The notes: generated by a model not told the origin, from the letters alone. A stretch of 64,000 bases of DNA from Desmodus rotundus (GCF_022682495.2 NC_071394.1:24958470-25022469); one strand, 5' to 3'. Positions 33,400 to 46,690 are shown, numbered from the stretch's first letter. Program-made: numbers and translations.

Positions 33400-36260
33400 A
33401 TATATAATTTTTAAGTTGTATAAGTTTTTATTTTATTGCTTATCCAAACATCTCCAGCTTATCAACAGGCTATGTGACCATATAATAATAATTAAATGTA
33501 TTCATCTTTGATAGTTTGCCCATACTCACTAAAATATAGCTTTATACATGAAAAAATTTTAGGATAAAGGTAGGAAGACGGAACATATTTTATTTAAGAG
33601 TTCATTAGCTTGATTTAGGACTTTTAACTAAGTAGACATAAGGTATGGTGTCCTCCTTCATACTCTGGCCTGAAGTCTGCAGTCACACGTGGGTGGACCT
33701 GCTTGTGACCACTGGCCTGATGGCCAGGCATCGGTGGCTTGGGGATCCAACAGCTGGAGGGAAGCTGAGCTGAGCAGAGGCATAGAAAGGAACCGAGGGA
33801 AAGAGAGGAACCTGGGCTGCATGGGCTTCTTCCCTCCTGAACTTCTCTCCCCAACTCTCCTTTGCCTAGCCCTTGAAAGCTTTAGCCATGCCTCTAGTTC
33901 CTCCAAGTGACATGTGTGAATTTTATGGCATACTGACTTAATTTCGGGGAGTCTGGGAACACAACATAGAGGATGACCTCTATTTAAAAACTTTTACTGG
34001 AAGTACATTACCTGTCGCTCCCTGCTCTACAAGCTAATTGCTGCCCTGTTTGCAGCCTAGTAATTAACCTTTGGCTGTGGTTGTATCCATTATGGCTGGC
34101 CAAAAATAATACACCTTCTAATTACTACCTCCAGTATTACTGGAAAATAAAAATTTCACTAACATGATACTGCAGGAAAGAGCCACATATGTTAATGGCA
34201 GTTCGATGTATAAGACTGCCTCTTTGGAGCCCTGCTGTTGTCATTTGCAAATAGATTCATAATGCTAAAGAAAAGCAGCTTCAGCTTTGCTGATGCTTTG
34301 AGCTACATGTTGGGTCTGTGAATATATCTTTCCTGATTTTGTTTATAGTGCCTTCAATATCTACCTTCTGGTCATCTTTAATATTTAATATCTTACCCTT
34401 TTTTCTAGCATGGTAGCCATATTAAGTTGAATATTAGAACTGGTATTTTCCCTAAAGCTTTTAGCAACTAGAGAAAGGCTTCGGCCTCAAATTTAGTGGT
34501 TTAAATAACTAAATTTATTTCTTTTCATATGCAAAACCAACTTAACACCTAATTGTGCATTGGGGGCTGCTAATGACTCTATGAGATTTTTTTAATTGCC
34601 TTAAAAACAAAGGGAATAAGGTGAAAGTGAAGGAAAATATGGAATTAAATTTTAAAGAAAGTGGAATTAAAGAAATATTACTATTTTTGCCGTTCAGCAG
34701 GAAAAATTTTATAGAGGAAGTAGGAGTTTTGAGAGATTGGGCATTCCAGACATGGTGGGATTGGGAGACGGTCTAGGGAGAGAGTTTAGTGCATTAGGTC
34801 TCGTGGGTTTTCACTTGAAGACAGAGGTAGATTCACCATGAAGCTAAAGAAGTTTAAGCTTCAGGAATCTTTCCAAAGCTCTATGTAATTTTATCTTGGA
34901 ACTCTTACATTATTTTTCTTAAAAAGAATTCCTAAAGTTACATAAGATTTGAGAACCTCACAATCAGAATTCCCTTCTCTTGGAAGGAGGAAAGTGGTGC
35001 AATAGAGACCAGGGAAATGGAGTAACGCAGGTGGATTTTGAGGCAGTTAAAAACTATTAAAATAATTGAACTGATTTCCTCTGGGAAAAAGTGAATGGTG
35101 GTAGGGGAGGCTGCCGACCTATGTTCTTATTAATAATAAATCTTGCAGAACAGGCTCACTTCCCCTTGTATAGCCTTGACAAAACTTTAACATTTATTTT
35201 TTTCTTTGAGGGTAAATGGAGCGCTGGTCAGTGCATGTACTGCTTGCAAGTTTTTTATTGCAGAGATGTTCAAACCGGGGTTAACGCTGCCAGTCTTCTC
35301 CCTCCGACCTGGAGGCCCCTACTGCCAAAGGGGGAGCTCAGGAAATGAGGAAAGTCTCTACACGGCCCGCTCTGACCCTTCCCCTTTTCTGGTAACGGTG
35401 AGGAAGTTTTCTTCTATCATCAGGGAGTTTTCTTCATCATCCTCTCACGTGGCCTGAATTTCCATCTCCCCACCCTACTGCCGTATAGGAAAATAGAATC
35501 ACCCTCAAGGTGGATTCCGTCTCCAAGAAAATCTACTAATGAACAGCTAAAACCACAATAAAAGCTTGGGTCAACTTTTTTCTTTTTTAAAGTGCAATTT
35601 GGGACAATCACTTTCATTTTTTAACTTTAAGATATGTCTTTTGCTTAAAGGACTATACCTTTGTTTAAGTGGAATAGATTATAATCTTAAGTATCATGTC
35701 AAAAAGAGAGACGATTTAAATAGGAATTTTGTGAATAAAATATTTCCATTTCAGTGAAAACCTCTGGATAAAATAACCATTGATTTTAATTGGATAAACA
35801 AGTTCATTGCAGCAAAAATGACAAGAGCGTTATGCGGATGGCTCAACAGCCAGAGGCAGCTGAGAGCGGAAGAGCACCTCTCTGGGCTTGCTACAGCTGT
35901 CGGGCAGATATGCAAGTGGCAGGATGTTTTCCCATTAAATTTTTATGGGTTCACAACAACAACACAGTTGTCAGGTCTAGGTCTGAGTGTGCGTCACCAG
36001 GGTATGGTAGGAGGGACAGAGATGGAAAGGAGAGAGAAAAAGATACATTTTCAAGGAGGTTTAAGAAAGTGTGACATCATACTTTCTGTGTGGCTGGTGG
36101 GAATAAATAGCGTCTAAGGCAGAGGCTGATGTGCAGAGGGGACTCTTACTCTTTAAGCATATATTACTTTTATAAAAACATTTTGAAAGAAAATAGAAAA
36201 ATCTCGCAATGTAGTGCATGCATAGCAACAAAGGGCAAAAATGAAACAAAAACACAAGGC
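33400..36260. other. Repeat-poor intergenic stretch
   Basis: No SINE or LINE of which I am sure in this 2.8 kb. The part 34020-34560 is listed separately for its homeodomain/POU motifs. Short ORFs here (e.g. 35790-36117) look like chance. Confidence 0.5.
34020..34560. promoter_or_regulatory. Candidate developmental enhancer
   Basis: Unique-looking DNA with clustered homeodomain-type cores: CTAATTG (34034), TAATTA (34061 and 34119) and TAATTG (34550). There is also an A/T MEF2-like 'ccaaaaataat' (34100), a perfect palindromic POU-type ATTTGCAAAT (34243-34252) and 'atatgcaaa' near 34527. It lies about 5 kb upstream of the FZD6 promoter. Enhancer function and conservation are inference. Confidence 0.35.
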
Positions 36261-36261
36261 T

Positions 36262-36993
36262 AAAAATAACAATAAGATAGCACCGCACACCTATTAGAAA
36301 GGTCAAATTCCAGAACACTGACAACACCACGTGCTGGCCATTCAAAGTTGCTGGTGGAGTAGGATGGTACAGTCACTTCGGGAGACAGTGTGGCCGTTTT
36401 TTACAAAATTAAACATCCTTACCATATACTAGCATGTAATTCAACAAAAAAAATATTATTCAGTACCCAAAAAAGGAGCTATCAGGCAATGAAAAAACAT
36501 GAAGGAAACTTAAATGAATATCACTAACTGAAAGAAACCACTTTGGAAAGGCTGCATACCGTATGATTCTGACTATATGACATTTGGATAAAGGTAACAC
36601 TATGGAGACAGTAAAAAAATCAGTGGTTGCCAGGGTTTGGGGGAGAGAGGGATGAATGGGTGGAGCACAGAGGATTTTTAAGGCAGTGAAACTATTCTGC
36701 ATAATACTGTAATGGTTGGTACATGTCATGGTACATCTGTCAAAATCCACAGAACATACTCCAAAAGTAAACCCTAATGTAAACTGTGGACTCTGGGTGA
36801 TAATGACCTGTCAATGTAGGTTCTTCACTTGTAACAAAGATACCACGCTGCTCTGGGGTGGTCATGGTGGGGGAGGCTGTGTGTCTCCGAGGGCAGGGGA
36901 TATGCATGGGAAATCGGTCCTTCCACTCGATTTTGCTGTGAACCTAAAGCTGCTCTGAAATATAAAGTCTGTTAAAAAAAAAAAAAAAAAAGG
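36262..36993 (+). mobile_element. L1 3' end, plus strand
   Basis: Old L1 3' region in forward order: 'caataagatagcaccgcaca', 'agttgctggtggagtaggat', 'gattctgactatatgacatt', 'ggttgccagggtttggggga', ending in an 18-19 bp poly(A) at 36974-36992. Confidence 0.8.
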
Positions 36994-37513
36994 AGAAAAA
37001 GGGTTCCATGAAAACTTCCCAGAACAAAACTGACATTTTGCTTTTGAGAGCCTGATGGTTAACTTAAAGAGGCGGGAGAAGTGAGGGTCCCTGTCAGGAA
37101 CTTGAAAAAGCTATAGGTAAAGAGGAGGTGAGATTACAGGAATGCTTAAAATAATTAGACAAATAGGTGAAATAAAGGAAGGCCTGTGCGCAGGTACACA
37201 GGTATTTGTACCATTCTGCCTAGAGTCAGTGGCCAGTCCCCAGCAGCGGGATAGTGGTGTGGCAATGGGGCTTCCCACTACTTCCTGCCATGGGGGGCAG
37301 GGGCGAGGTGGGCACGCTGCACCTGGGCCCCTAGAGGTGTCAGAAAAAACTCCACAACGGTAGAGAAATACGAGTAAGTGGTGCTGCCTGCCCTAATGGG
37401 GAAATCAGACTAGGCAGAGAAAATTTCTAGAAAAGTGTGTATGTCTTGGTCATATTGCATCCAGTTTGGCAATTGGAGTTCCCATTTAACAGATCTTTTA
37501 GCAGAGACCTATA

Positions 37514-37650
37514 CCCAGTGGGGCAAAAGTAGTTTTACAGTTGTCCGTATGGAAAGTAATACAATAATGAATAAATGACAACAAAAGAGTAAACTGTGTC
37601 TCATGTACTGTGAAACACAGAAACTGTGAACCTACCTTTGCCCCACCCTG
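37514..37650. mobile_element. TA-flanked palindromic MITE, copy 2
   Basis: 137 bp with TA at both sides (37512-37513 and 37651-37652). Left end 'gtggggcaaaagtagtttta'; right end reversed 'ggtggggcaaaggtaggttc'. Same family as 22915-23035. Nonautonomous, with no coding capacity. Confidence 0.85.
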
Positions 37651-38261
37651 TATATGACCAGGCTGCAGAAAATGTTGGAATGGACACACTTCTTGGCTTT
37701 TTTCCTGTTGGGCTGGTTTAACTCTGGGTGAAGTGTTGGTAGTTCACTGTAGTCAACGAGAAAACCAGCAGGGAAACTATCAGACAGGAGAGAAACGAAC
37801 ACATCTTAGATACTAGGCAGGATTATCAGATCTGCCTTACATAAATAATTTGATTTTGCATTTGATTCTCTACTTAACCCTTTTGCATAAGCCCATCTTA
37901 TATATTTTTCTAAAACTAATTTATGTATCTTTCTTTTTCTAGATAGGATGGAAACTCTCATACTGGCAAATTTGGAAAATAAGTGGTTTTTTTGTAATTG
38001 CTCTCATACTTTTTGATAATGAGTCTTTTAGAACATTTCTCATCATCATGGTTTTAAGTTTCAAGTATAGTAGTGAAATTCCTTAGCAACAGGACGTAGG
38101 AAAACCTACTCTGAAGTGGGAAAGGCCTGGAAAATGACACTTTGGACTTTGTGAAGAGAGCCTGGTGAAAGGCATTGTGGGAGTACTTACAACTACCAGG
38201 TTTTGTAACGATAAGTATAGTCCCTGCAGACATTCATCCCCGTGATGTCAGACAGCAAGAG

Positions 38262-38510
38262 GCGGTATAGTGTGACAAACAGCAAGGGCTGTGGTTTTAG
38301 ACTTCCTGGGTTTAAAACCTGGGCTGGACATTTACTAAGCTCTGTGCCACGGGTGAGTTCCTTCAGTTCTCTGCCGTGGTTTCTATATCTGTCAAATCAG
38401 TTCAATAATAATGATAATAGTAATAATAATAATGCATTTCTCACTGATTGTTGTGAGGCTGGAGAATTAATTTATATAAAGCATTAAAACTATTGCCTGG
38501 CAAGTATTAA
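38262..38510 (+). mobile_element. MIR SINE
   Basis: Forward MIR text: 'ttcctgggtttaaaacctgg', 'gtttctatatctgtcaaatc', 'ttgttgtgaggctggagaat', 'attgcctggcaag'. An (AAT)n stretch has expanded inside at about 38403-38434. Confidence 0.75.
38403..38434. repeat. (AAT)n microsatellite
   Basis: Impure AAT/GAT triplet run inside the MIR copy. Confidence 0.8.
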
Positions 38511-38574
38511 GATGCCAAATTCACGTTGGCTACTAAGTCCACTGAGAAAGTCCTTGGGGGCCCTCTGGAACACA

Positions 38575-39060
38575 GGCGGGTGATGGTGGCATCCCATTCT
38601 GATTGGACATCTTCCCTTCATCTCGGTTGGTATTTCTCAGAATCACACAGCAACCATTTACTGTTGCCCCTGAATGTACAGGTTAACTGGACTCAGCTAC
38701 ACTCTCTCCTGCATCAGTGGTCAGCTACAGCTCAGCTAGGTGGCTGGCTGGCTCTTGGCTGTGGCGCTTCTCTTCTCTGTATTGTCTGGCAGGCTCCAGC
38801 AGGAGAGACTAGCCAGGGCTTTTTCACAAGGGTCTCAGGGCTTCCAGAAAAAGGTGAAACTATGCAAGGCCTTTTGAGACCTAGGCTCAGAGCTGGCATA
38901 ATATTGCTTCTGTTGCATTATTTTGGATAACATGAATGACAAGGCTAACTCAGATTCAAGGGGCAGGGAAATACCATCTGTCAATGGAAGGCACTTCAAG
39001 GTCATCTTGGAAAGGGAAATAAAGTCAAGGGAACAACTGCAGCCATTTTTGTAAACAATT
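38575..39060. repeat. Probable interspersed repeat, family not assigned
   Basis: Text such as 'ctggcaggctccagcaggag' with 'ggctttttcacaagggtctc' looks like a common mammalian nonautonomous repeat. An open frame of 134 codons (38526-38930) runs through it but shows no domain that I recognise and is probably chance. Confidence 0.35.
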
Positions 39061-39514
39061 TTCTACACTACCCAATTTAATAGTTTCCTTTACAGCATTT
39101 CCAGCAGGTGGTCCTGTGGCTGGAACACCTTCAAAGGTGGGCAGGTCGCTATTTTACAAGACAACTCTCATAGTTGCAATGTTCTTTATTATGATGTCTC
39201 TAAAAGACATCAAATCTCATAGAATCGTTGAATCATAGAAATGAAGGTCATCCAGGCAATGAACTCTTTGAAGCCAGATTCCTGTACAGGAAGCCACAGG
39301 AAGCCTGCAATTTCCAGTGACTTGTCCCAATTCTACCTTTTGGAGCAAAACAAAACATTATGCTTTTAAGAGCTTCTAATCAAAGTCTACTTGATAATAG
39401 GTACAGACTCTGTTCTAGCTCCCATTTATTTATTTTCTGTTCATTTATTCATGTATTCTATATCTATGAAGTAGATTCCGTGGTCCGGACTCTCATCTAA
39501 GGTGAATAAGAACA

Positions 39515-39790
39515 TGGTATTTCAAGTCACTTAGATTAAACTCTAAGTTTTATTTTTACCACCTGCCAATTGTGACTTGGTAAAGTTATTTATTTAATTT
39601 CTCTAATTCTCGGTGTCCTCATCTGAAAAATGGGTATATAATTCTCCCCATTGTATACCATACCAAAATAGGTATATAATCACTTCACAGAGTGGTTGTG
39701 ACAATTACACAAAATAACAAATATGAAGTTCCTGGCCTTTGTAGGCACTCAGTTAGTGGTAGCTACGACTATCGTTAACGTTATTAAGGG
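39515..39790 (+). mobile_element. MIR SINE
   Basis: Forward MIR text: 'tgacttggtaaagttattta', 'gtcctcatctgaaaaatggg', 'gagtggttgtgacaatta', 'gtaggcactcagttagtggt'. Confidence 0.75.
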
Positions 39791-39904
39791 GTGATTCCTG
39801 CCCTGGATGTGTTTCCTGGGGTCTCACCATCTCCCTGGGTGCTGAATTACTCTCCATTTCTTGGCAGTGCTTCCTTCTTTAGAATGAGCAACATCCTACA
39901 TAGA

Positions 39905-40135
39905 CGATACAGTGTCGTGGAGAAGTTGGAATGAGGGGACTTTGCAGTCAGACACATCTGGGTTTGAATCCTGGCTCAGCCACTTACTAACTCTGTGACT
40001 TACATTCTCAAAATCTCAGTTTAAAAACCTGCACAATGAGAATAACAATAATTCCTAGGTTTGGTATGAGGATTATATGAGCAAATGTACATACAATAAA
40101 ACCCTTTGTGTGGGGTCTGACGCTTAGTAAGTCCC
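39905..40135 (+). mobile_element. MIR SINE
   Basis: Forward MIR text: 'gtgtcgtggagaagttggaa', 'atctgggtttgaatcctggc', 'cacttactaactctgtgact', 'ggtatgaggattatatgagc'. Two MIRs lie within 700 bp in the same orientation. Confidence 0.85.
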
Positions 40136-40139
40136 TCCA

Positions 40140-43100
40140 CTGCCCACTCCCAACCGAATGGAAGCTGTGAGGTGTATTTAACACATCTCATGGTGGGTAG
40201 CATGGTGCCGTGGAAAGAATCAGAGAGAACTTGGGTCAAGTCGCTCCAGTTCTTCAGTCTTCACTCAGTGTTTAAGGAGGGGGTGGGGACTCTGCGGTCC
40301 CCAGAAGGTCTCCAATAGCCCATGATTCGCTTCCTCCCGGTTGTTCTCTTACTCCTTTTACCAGTAATAGACTTTTGTAGGAGTGTTGGGGTGACTGTGG
40401 ACAGTGCCAGAAAAAGGAAATTTGAACTCCTCCTAAGATTCAATGATCCCATATTGTGGGAGTCTCAGGTCTCCAAGCATGTGCCAGGCCACCCGCTTCT
40501 TGGTAGTCAAGGATGATGGTGTAGAAAGCCAAACAGAGAGAGAAATTGCCCCCTTTTGTCCAGACATCCTGCAAGGAGTTTCCTACGGTGCTTAGAATGT
40601 GGGGCGCCACAGCAGCTGTAACTCGGGGGACCGGCAACTAGACAGAGTCTGTGTTGGAAAGCAGTAAGAGCGCTGTCGAATGTTACAGGGAAATGCGTAA
40701 CAGGCTTGACTGCTTTTCTTACATTTCCCTTTCTGTGTGCTCTAAACTGTAGAAAAACAGTTTGACTACCTCTTCATCTGCCTCTTCCCAAGTGTTTGCT
40801 TGTGGTATTTCCGCTTTACAGCCTCACACATATAACCGGTGTGAAATCACTGGAAGTTAAAAGACAGCACTAACTAATGACTAAGAGCTGATTTCCTGTC
40901 ACCGGCTTAAATATTGTTCAAGGCGGAAAAGAAGACTGCAGCAAATTACTTACTTCCACTTTCTAGTACCTTAGAATGCATTAACAAAAACAAGTCTTGG
41001 CACATGATGGCTTTAAAGAAAACCCTCCCAAGACCCAAGGACTAGATCTAATCTGAAAGGGTGGGCCTGTGATTGTTTTTTTCTTAATGTAAGGAGCTCT
41101 CACCAGCGTTGATGGCACATCCGCAGGAATTACATCGCAGCAATACCTGACTTTGGCTGGCGTGGATGTGGGTGAAAGGCCTGATGTGCCCGTGGTCAGG
41201 TTATCACATAATGCCAACAGCAGCCCACTGTAGCTGCACGCAGGTTAAGTAATTGCCGGGTTAGCTTCCATTAAGGACTCAACATTTGGCTCTCTGGTAA
41301 GTTATCTAAGAAATGGGCCATGTTTAACAACGTAGTTGACCAATGAGAAAAAGCTGTTTACCCTCACGGTAGAATTGTGTCACGCCCAGATGTGTCTCAT
41401 TAACACTGTTTCTGGCTTGAGCCAAGACCTGTCACTCTCAGTTGGAATAGTGTTCTCTAAGCGGCTGACAATATGTAGGCCATATCAGCGTTATTGGTGT
41501 AAAAAAAAGTATCCAGATGCTAGCCTGCTCCCCAAACCCACCAAACGAGCAGAAGAGATTGTGGGGGAGAGAGCTAGTCTGTGCACAAAATATTTTGAAA
41601 TAACTTAAGCTTTGCAATGTATTATAACTCTTATGAAACATTTATAAATCTTATCATTAAGAAATGATAAGGAGAATCAGGCAAAAACTTATAGTGCAAT
41701 GTGTTAGATCGAAGCCTCCTAGCATGTCATACGGGTATCAGAAATATCACCCCTGGGAACGAAACAGTGGGTGGCAAGAAGACTTACCGGGTTGGACAAA
41801 CGCTATGGGGCAGTGGGCCACGGCTGCTGCTAGACGGTGGGTGGCAGCTGTGGCAGCAGTGGGCACAAGTGGCATGTTAGCGGTTCTGGAAACCATAGTG
41901 AGCCTCAGCAGTGACAGAGCTGAATGCCTGGAGGGCCTGGTGACATCACCTTCATTTTTCCTTTTTCTTTTTCTCTAGCCTTGGGGTGGTAGCAAATTCC
42001 TGCAGTTACTAACCTCTCAGTTATCCCACTGTCCCTCTTTTGCTCCATCGGCCCTTCCAACACTTACGTAACTATCCTCTCCATTAAATCCCCTTTTTCA
42101 AACACCTGGAGTGTTGCTGAGTCGTCCCTGATTATGAGTTTAAGCTCCTAACCAAGTAAGCTGTGGTGGAAAGGAAATGAAGAGTTAGAATTCAACCAAA
42201 AGTAGAGTGATTATTATCTAGACCAAAACTAGGGTGAATATTAACTAGAGTTAGTGCCTAAACAAAATAATTTGGGAACAAAAGATACAGCTTTTTTCCT
42301 ATGATAGGCATTATTATTCACATAATTTAAAAAAATTTTTTTTAATTTCTGGTTATAGATCTGCCCTTGAACTCTACTCTCACCCTAAATTTTTGTTTAC
42401 CAACCTAAAACCAGATTTCTTAGGAATGCCAAAACAATTAATTAGGCTAATTCTATGATTAATCAGTCTTAGTCCAAATAACAACGACAACTTATACATA
42501 CTCTACTAAGCATATTCAAAGTTACACTATTCACTAACTGTTAAAGGGGCTTGAGATAGTGAGGAACGGTAGATCTTAGAATGTGAAGTGTCCTATTATT
42601 TGCTCAAGAAAACCTTTTCAAAACAGGAGGAAATTTGATTACTCACTCACTTCCTACTTACTTGTGTCCCTCCCTCCACCAACTGTGGATCAGGGAAGAA
42701 AACCAGAAAGAGGGTAAGGAAGGACCTCCAAAATCAGGGGATAGCAAGCTAAGTGAGCCCTTTCTCCCGCAAAACAGCAATGTAACTGGTGATCTGATCC
42801 CTGGTTGCTCACAGCAATAACCTAATGATTACTATACCCTGTACTTGCTAATTTTTAAATTTATGAACAATGGTCACAAGAGAAAAATCAGATACGGTAT
42901 TGTATATACAGAACAATTTCAATTATATGCACGTGTGCACACACAACAGAAATATGGAAGGAAAGATACCAAACGTTTATAATGCTTATTTCTGAGTTTG
43001 AGATTTTAGGTGATTTATATTTCCTTTTTTACAATTAGCTCCATTTTTAATTTTCCAATATTCACTGCATGGCTTTTTAAATTAAAACAGATTATTATCA

Positions 43101-43170
43101 GTTATTTTTAAGTGCTTACAAAAACTGACGAATGCTTTGCTTTCATCACTTTTAAGTTTGTTTTCATTGT
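40140..43170. other. Intergenic stretch, little recognised
   Basis: No coding gene. The interval about 41650-42170 ('ggcagtgggccacggctgct', 'gttatcccactgtccctctt', 'acacctggagtgttgctgag') has LTR-like composition but I cannot assign a family. The rest is not recognised. Confidence 0.4.
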
Positions 43171-43176
43171 CTAAAG

Positions 43177-43367
43177 CAGTGGTCTGCAAACAGTGGTCCC
43201 TGGACCAGCAGCGTCAGCATCACCCGGGAGCTTGTTGGAAATGCAAATGACCAGACCCCGCCCAGGACCTCCTGAATGAGAAACTCTGGGGTGGGACCCA
43301 GCCAATCTGTGTTTTGAGAAGGCCTCCAGGTGATTTTGATGCACTCTGACAAGTTTGAGAACCACTG
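43177..43367. mobile_element. MER5A-like hAT MITE, complete
   Basis: Ends 'cagtggtctgcaaacagtgg' and 'aagtttgagaaccactg' are the inverted ends of MER5A-type hAT-Charlie MITEs. An 8-bp target duplication is visible: gtctaaag (43169-43176) and gtctaaaa (43368-43375). 191 bp. Confidence 0.9.
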
Positions 43368-43894
43368 GTCTAAAAACAATTTTCGTTATCCATCCCCATA
43401 AATTCCCCTAAAGTTCTGTAAGTAGGGTCCAGAATGTCAGTTATGTAAAATGCAGGTTTGCATAGTTGTGGGACTAATGAACTCACTGGGGTTAGTCTGC
43501 TGAGGAGAATGAAAGCTCATCACAGTTATGCTACGTCAGCATTCAATGTGGGGCACATTAGGCTCGGGTTTTGTGATGAATATATTGGTCTGCAGAGTAT
43601 AAACACTCTGTATTGAAATCCCAGGTGCGTTTAATAGGTGAAAGCCTAGATTAATTTAGATCTAACTCAATGTTCATGGAGACCACTTGTTACCTGTGAT
43701 GTATCAGAGGGTGGGAGGAAGCTTGCCTTTTAAAATAAATTCCTACCTCTACTTGCCTGATGACTTCAAGTAGCTCAAGTTTGATTTTTCTTCTGTAATT
43801 CTTCCTTCTCTCCTCCCCTCCTGTAAAGATGGTGGATTTCAATATTTTGAGGGGAAAACTTCCTGATCTCCTGGATCGGGAAGTTCCCTTTCTC

Positions 43895-44060
43895 AGTTTT
43901 CCCCATGGAGACCCCCACTATTGAGGACCCCAACCTCTTGTGAACAGGGTCAGTTACTTACACCTCCTTCTATCCCTAGTTCTTATCACAAGGCCTGGAG
44001 GACAGCAAGAGCTCAGAACATATTGGTTGAATGAATGAATGAATGAATGAATGAATGTTA
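43895..44060 (+). mobile_element. L2 3' end with (AATG)n tail
   Basis: Text 'ctatccctagttcttatcac', then 'gagctcagaacatattggtt', then about seven AATG units at 44032-44059, the typical L2 3' end. Confidence 0.65.
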
Positions 44061-45540
44061 TAATTCATGAAGCACATTTATTTATTCAGGATCAAAATGT
44101 TTTACATAGCAAATTTTAATACAAGAAATGCATCCCTGAAACTTTACCTACATTAATTTTTAATGTGTAAGAAATACATGTACTTAAAATACAATGTGCT
44201 ATGCTGCTTATCATTTTAGTCATCTTAACCTCATCAATTTTTCAGAACTTCCAGCAGATGGCATCAATAAATACTGCCATGGGACTGAATTGAGAATTGG
44301 TTGATTTCTACATGAACTTTTTTCAAAAAAGCTAAAGTGAAAAAAACTTTCTCAGTTCATTTATTCAGCATTTCACAGTTAATAAAGTGCTTTTATATCT
44401 TTGCCTCAATTCTGGCTCAAACACTGTCAATGTATTCAGAAAGTTTTATTAGATACTTTAGATGTTTGTCGACTATAATTTAGTCACAGTAGCAGGATAA
44501 TTTGTGCCAGTTAATGAGACTAAAATTTTCCATGGAAAATGCGGGCGTGATCTTATACACAAGAACTGAATAGTAACTCAGACTACTAATAATTTAGTAA
44601 ACTGCTTCTCTGGTTCATTCAACAGTAATGATTCCTTTCATTATGATGTACTATGCATACAAAGCACTCTTTGATTCTTGCAACAGCCATATGATGTGGG
44701 CCAAACAAATATTATTTTGTGGGTGAATAGACAACTGTTGTCTTCTCCTTCTTTCCCATTCCTCTTCACTCCTCCTGAGCCCCATTGTTGACCTTCCTGG
44801 CTTGTTTAGCTCAGGCTTAATATGTCATAAATCTTGACAAAACTCCAGTGATGTATGATAGCAATTAATATTAGTTTCACTTAGAAAATTATAATGAAAT
44901 ACTTAGAAAGAATAAAACTAATTTCTAAGGGCAGAGAGTTATTTGATAATAGGATCGCAGAAGTGTCTCCTTTTTCACTCCCTGCCCAGCTAAGCAACAT
45001 CAGAGCTGGGAAAAGGTGGTATCCCATTCTTTGCTCTTTGTCTGGGGTCTGAAAACTCAGTCACGTGAACAGACTTCATGTGGCAACTACCTTTGAAGCA
45101 AACTATATTTTAAAAGGACACCAGGACATCACAATATCTAATATAAAAAAAGAAATTTATATCCCAATTTTTATAATCTAATTAGCATATAAAATCAATT
45201 TTTGGAACCAAAATAGAAAATAAAATATCAGTTCTAATTATTTCACTTGGCAAAGTAATTCTTAAAGATGGCAATAATTTTCATAATAGGCAATTAATCT
45301 AATAGTAATGTTACATGTGAATAATTATTTAAACTCAGCTTTTCACAGGCCTTTTTATGACAACACAAAAATATGCAAAAATAAAGATGTATGCACAATT
45401 AATAAAAAAAGAAATTGGTAATTGTGCTATTTCGGGCATATCGAAGAATATATGGTACATTTGTAGATATTTCTTAAGTGAATATAGCTGAAGATGGGTT
45501 AAGGCACGAAATTATTAACTTTCAACCCAATATAAATTTT
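44061..45540. other. AT-rich intergenic stretch
   Basis: No gene. A faint reverse MIR ('gtactatgcatacaaagcac', 'catatgatgtgggcc') lies near 44615-44735. The rest is AT-rich and unassigned. Confidence 0.4.
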
Positions 45541-45544
45541 ATTA

Positions 45545-46158
45545 ATTGAGATTAAATTCACATACCACAAAATTTACCTATTTAAAGTGTACAATTCAGT
45601 AGATTTTAGTACATCCAGAATGTTGTGCAAATGTTGCCACCATCTACTTCCGGAACTCTAAAAGAACCCTCTGTCCAGTAGCAGTCACTCCTGTTTACTC
45701 CCTCTACACAGCACCGAGAAACCACTTTCTGCCTCTGTGGAGTTGTCTGTTCTGAACAGTTGCTATAGATGGAATCACACATTACGTGCCCTTTTGTGTC
45801 AAGCATTCACTTAGCACTGTATTTCCAAGATTCATCCACGCCTGTTAAGTCTGGTTGGTTTACAGTGTTCAACTATTTTATTTACTTAATGATTTCTGCC
45901 TGGTTGTTCTATTATTAAAAGTGGAGGTACTGAAATCTCCAATTCCTATTATTAAATTGTCTTATTTTCCTTCAAATTCCATCAGGTTTTGTTTCATGTA
46001 TTTGGGCTCTGTTATTAAGAGCATATACATTTATTATTGTTATGGATTTTGCTGGATTCACTTTTTTAGCATTATATAATATTTTTATGTAACATTTTTT
46101 GCTTTCAAGGCTATTTTGTCTGATATTAGTACAGCCACTCCAGCTCTCTTTTGGTTAC
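45545..46158 (-). mobile_element. Old L1 fragments, minus strand
   Basis: A 3' region ('cataccacaaaatttaccta', 'ctatagatggaatcacacat', 'gattcatccacgcctg') is joined near 45848 to ORF2-derived text ('aaggctattttgtctgatat', 'ccagctctcttttggttac'). Both read on the minus strand, so an internal part is deleted. Confidence 0.7.
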
Positions 46159-46159
46159 T

Positions 46160-46690
46160 CTTTGCGTGGGACAGATGCTCCTTGATTTACAATGGGTTTC
46201 CATCCTGGTAAACCCTTCACAGGTTGAAAATGCATTTAATACACCTAGTTTGCCAAATATTAGACTTTAGCTTAGTCTACCTTAAACATGCCCAGAACAC
46301 TTACATTAGCCTAGTTGGAAATTATCTTGCATTTTTATTTCAAGCGTAATTGTATTTCTCTCCTTTTCATCAGAAGCAGGAGACATAGATGAGCATTTTG
46401 TAGACATGATGGAATGCAAAAACACAAAACACATATTCAAAAAATGGTGGCAACATAGTACACTATGTAGAGCATCTGTTATTGCATGTGGTTGGTGGCT
46501 AATTGAGAGCTGGGGCTCCCTGCCACTGCCCAGTTTCACAAGAGAGAAGCCTACCGTACATCGCTAACCTTGGAAAAGATCAAAATTCAACATTTGATGT
46601 ATGGTTTCTATCACTTTCACGCCATCTTAAATGCATATCACTTTCACGCCATCTTAAAGTTGACCAGTGTGGATGCAACATACCGAAAGA
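46160..46690. mobile_element. Tigger-type DNA transposon relic
   Basis: Text 'gatgctccttgatttacaat', 'cctggtaaacccttcacagg', 'tagcttagtctaccttaaac' and 'tcactttcacgccatcttaa' follows a Tigger family with a CTTGACTTACGATGGGG-type end. It contains a 27-bp direct duplication (about 46609-46658). Confidence 0.7.

Noticed and set aside
38526..38930. 134-residue plus-strand ORF as a gene
   Set aside because: No domain recognised, composition is ordinary, and the text looks like an interspersed repeat.
43177..43367. A microRNA hairpin
   Set aside because: The inverted ends and 8-bp target duplication show a complete MER5-like transposon.
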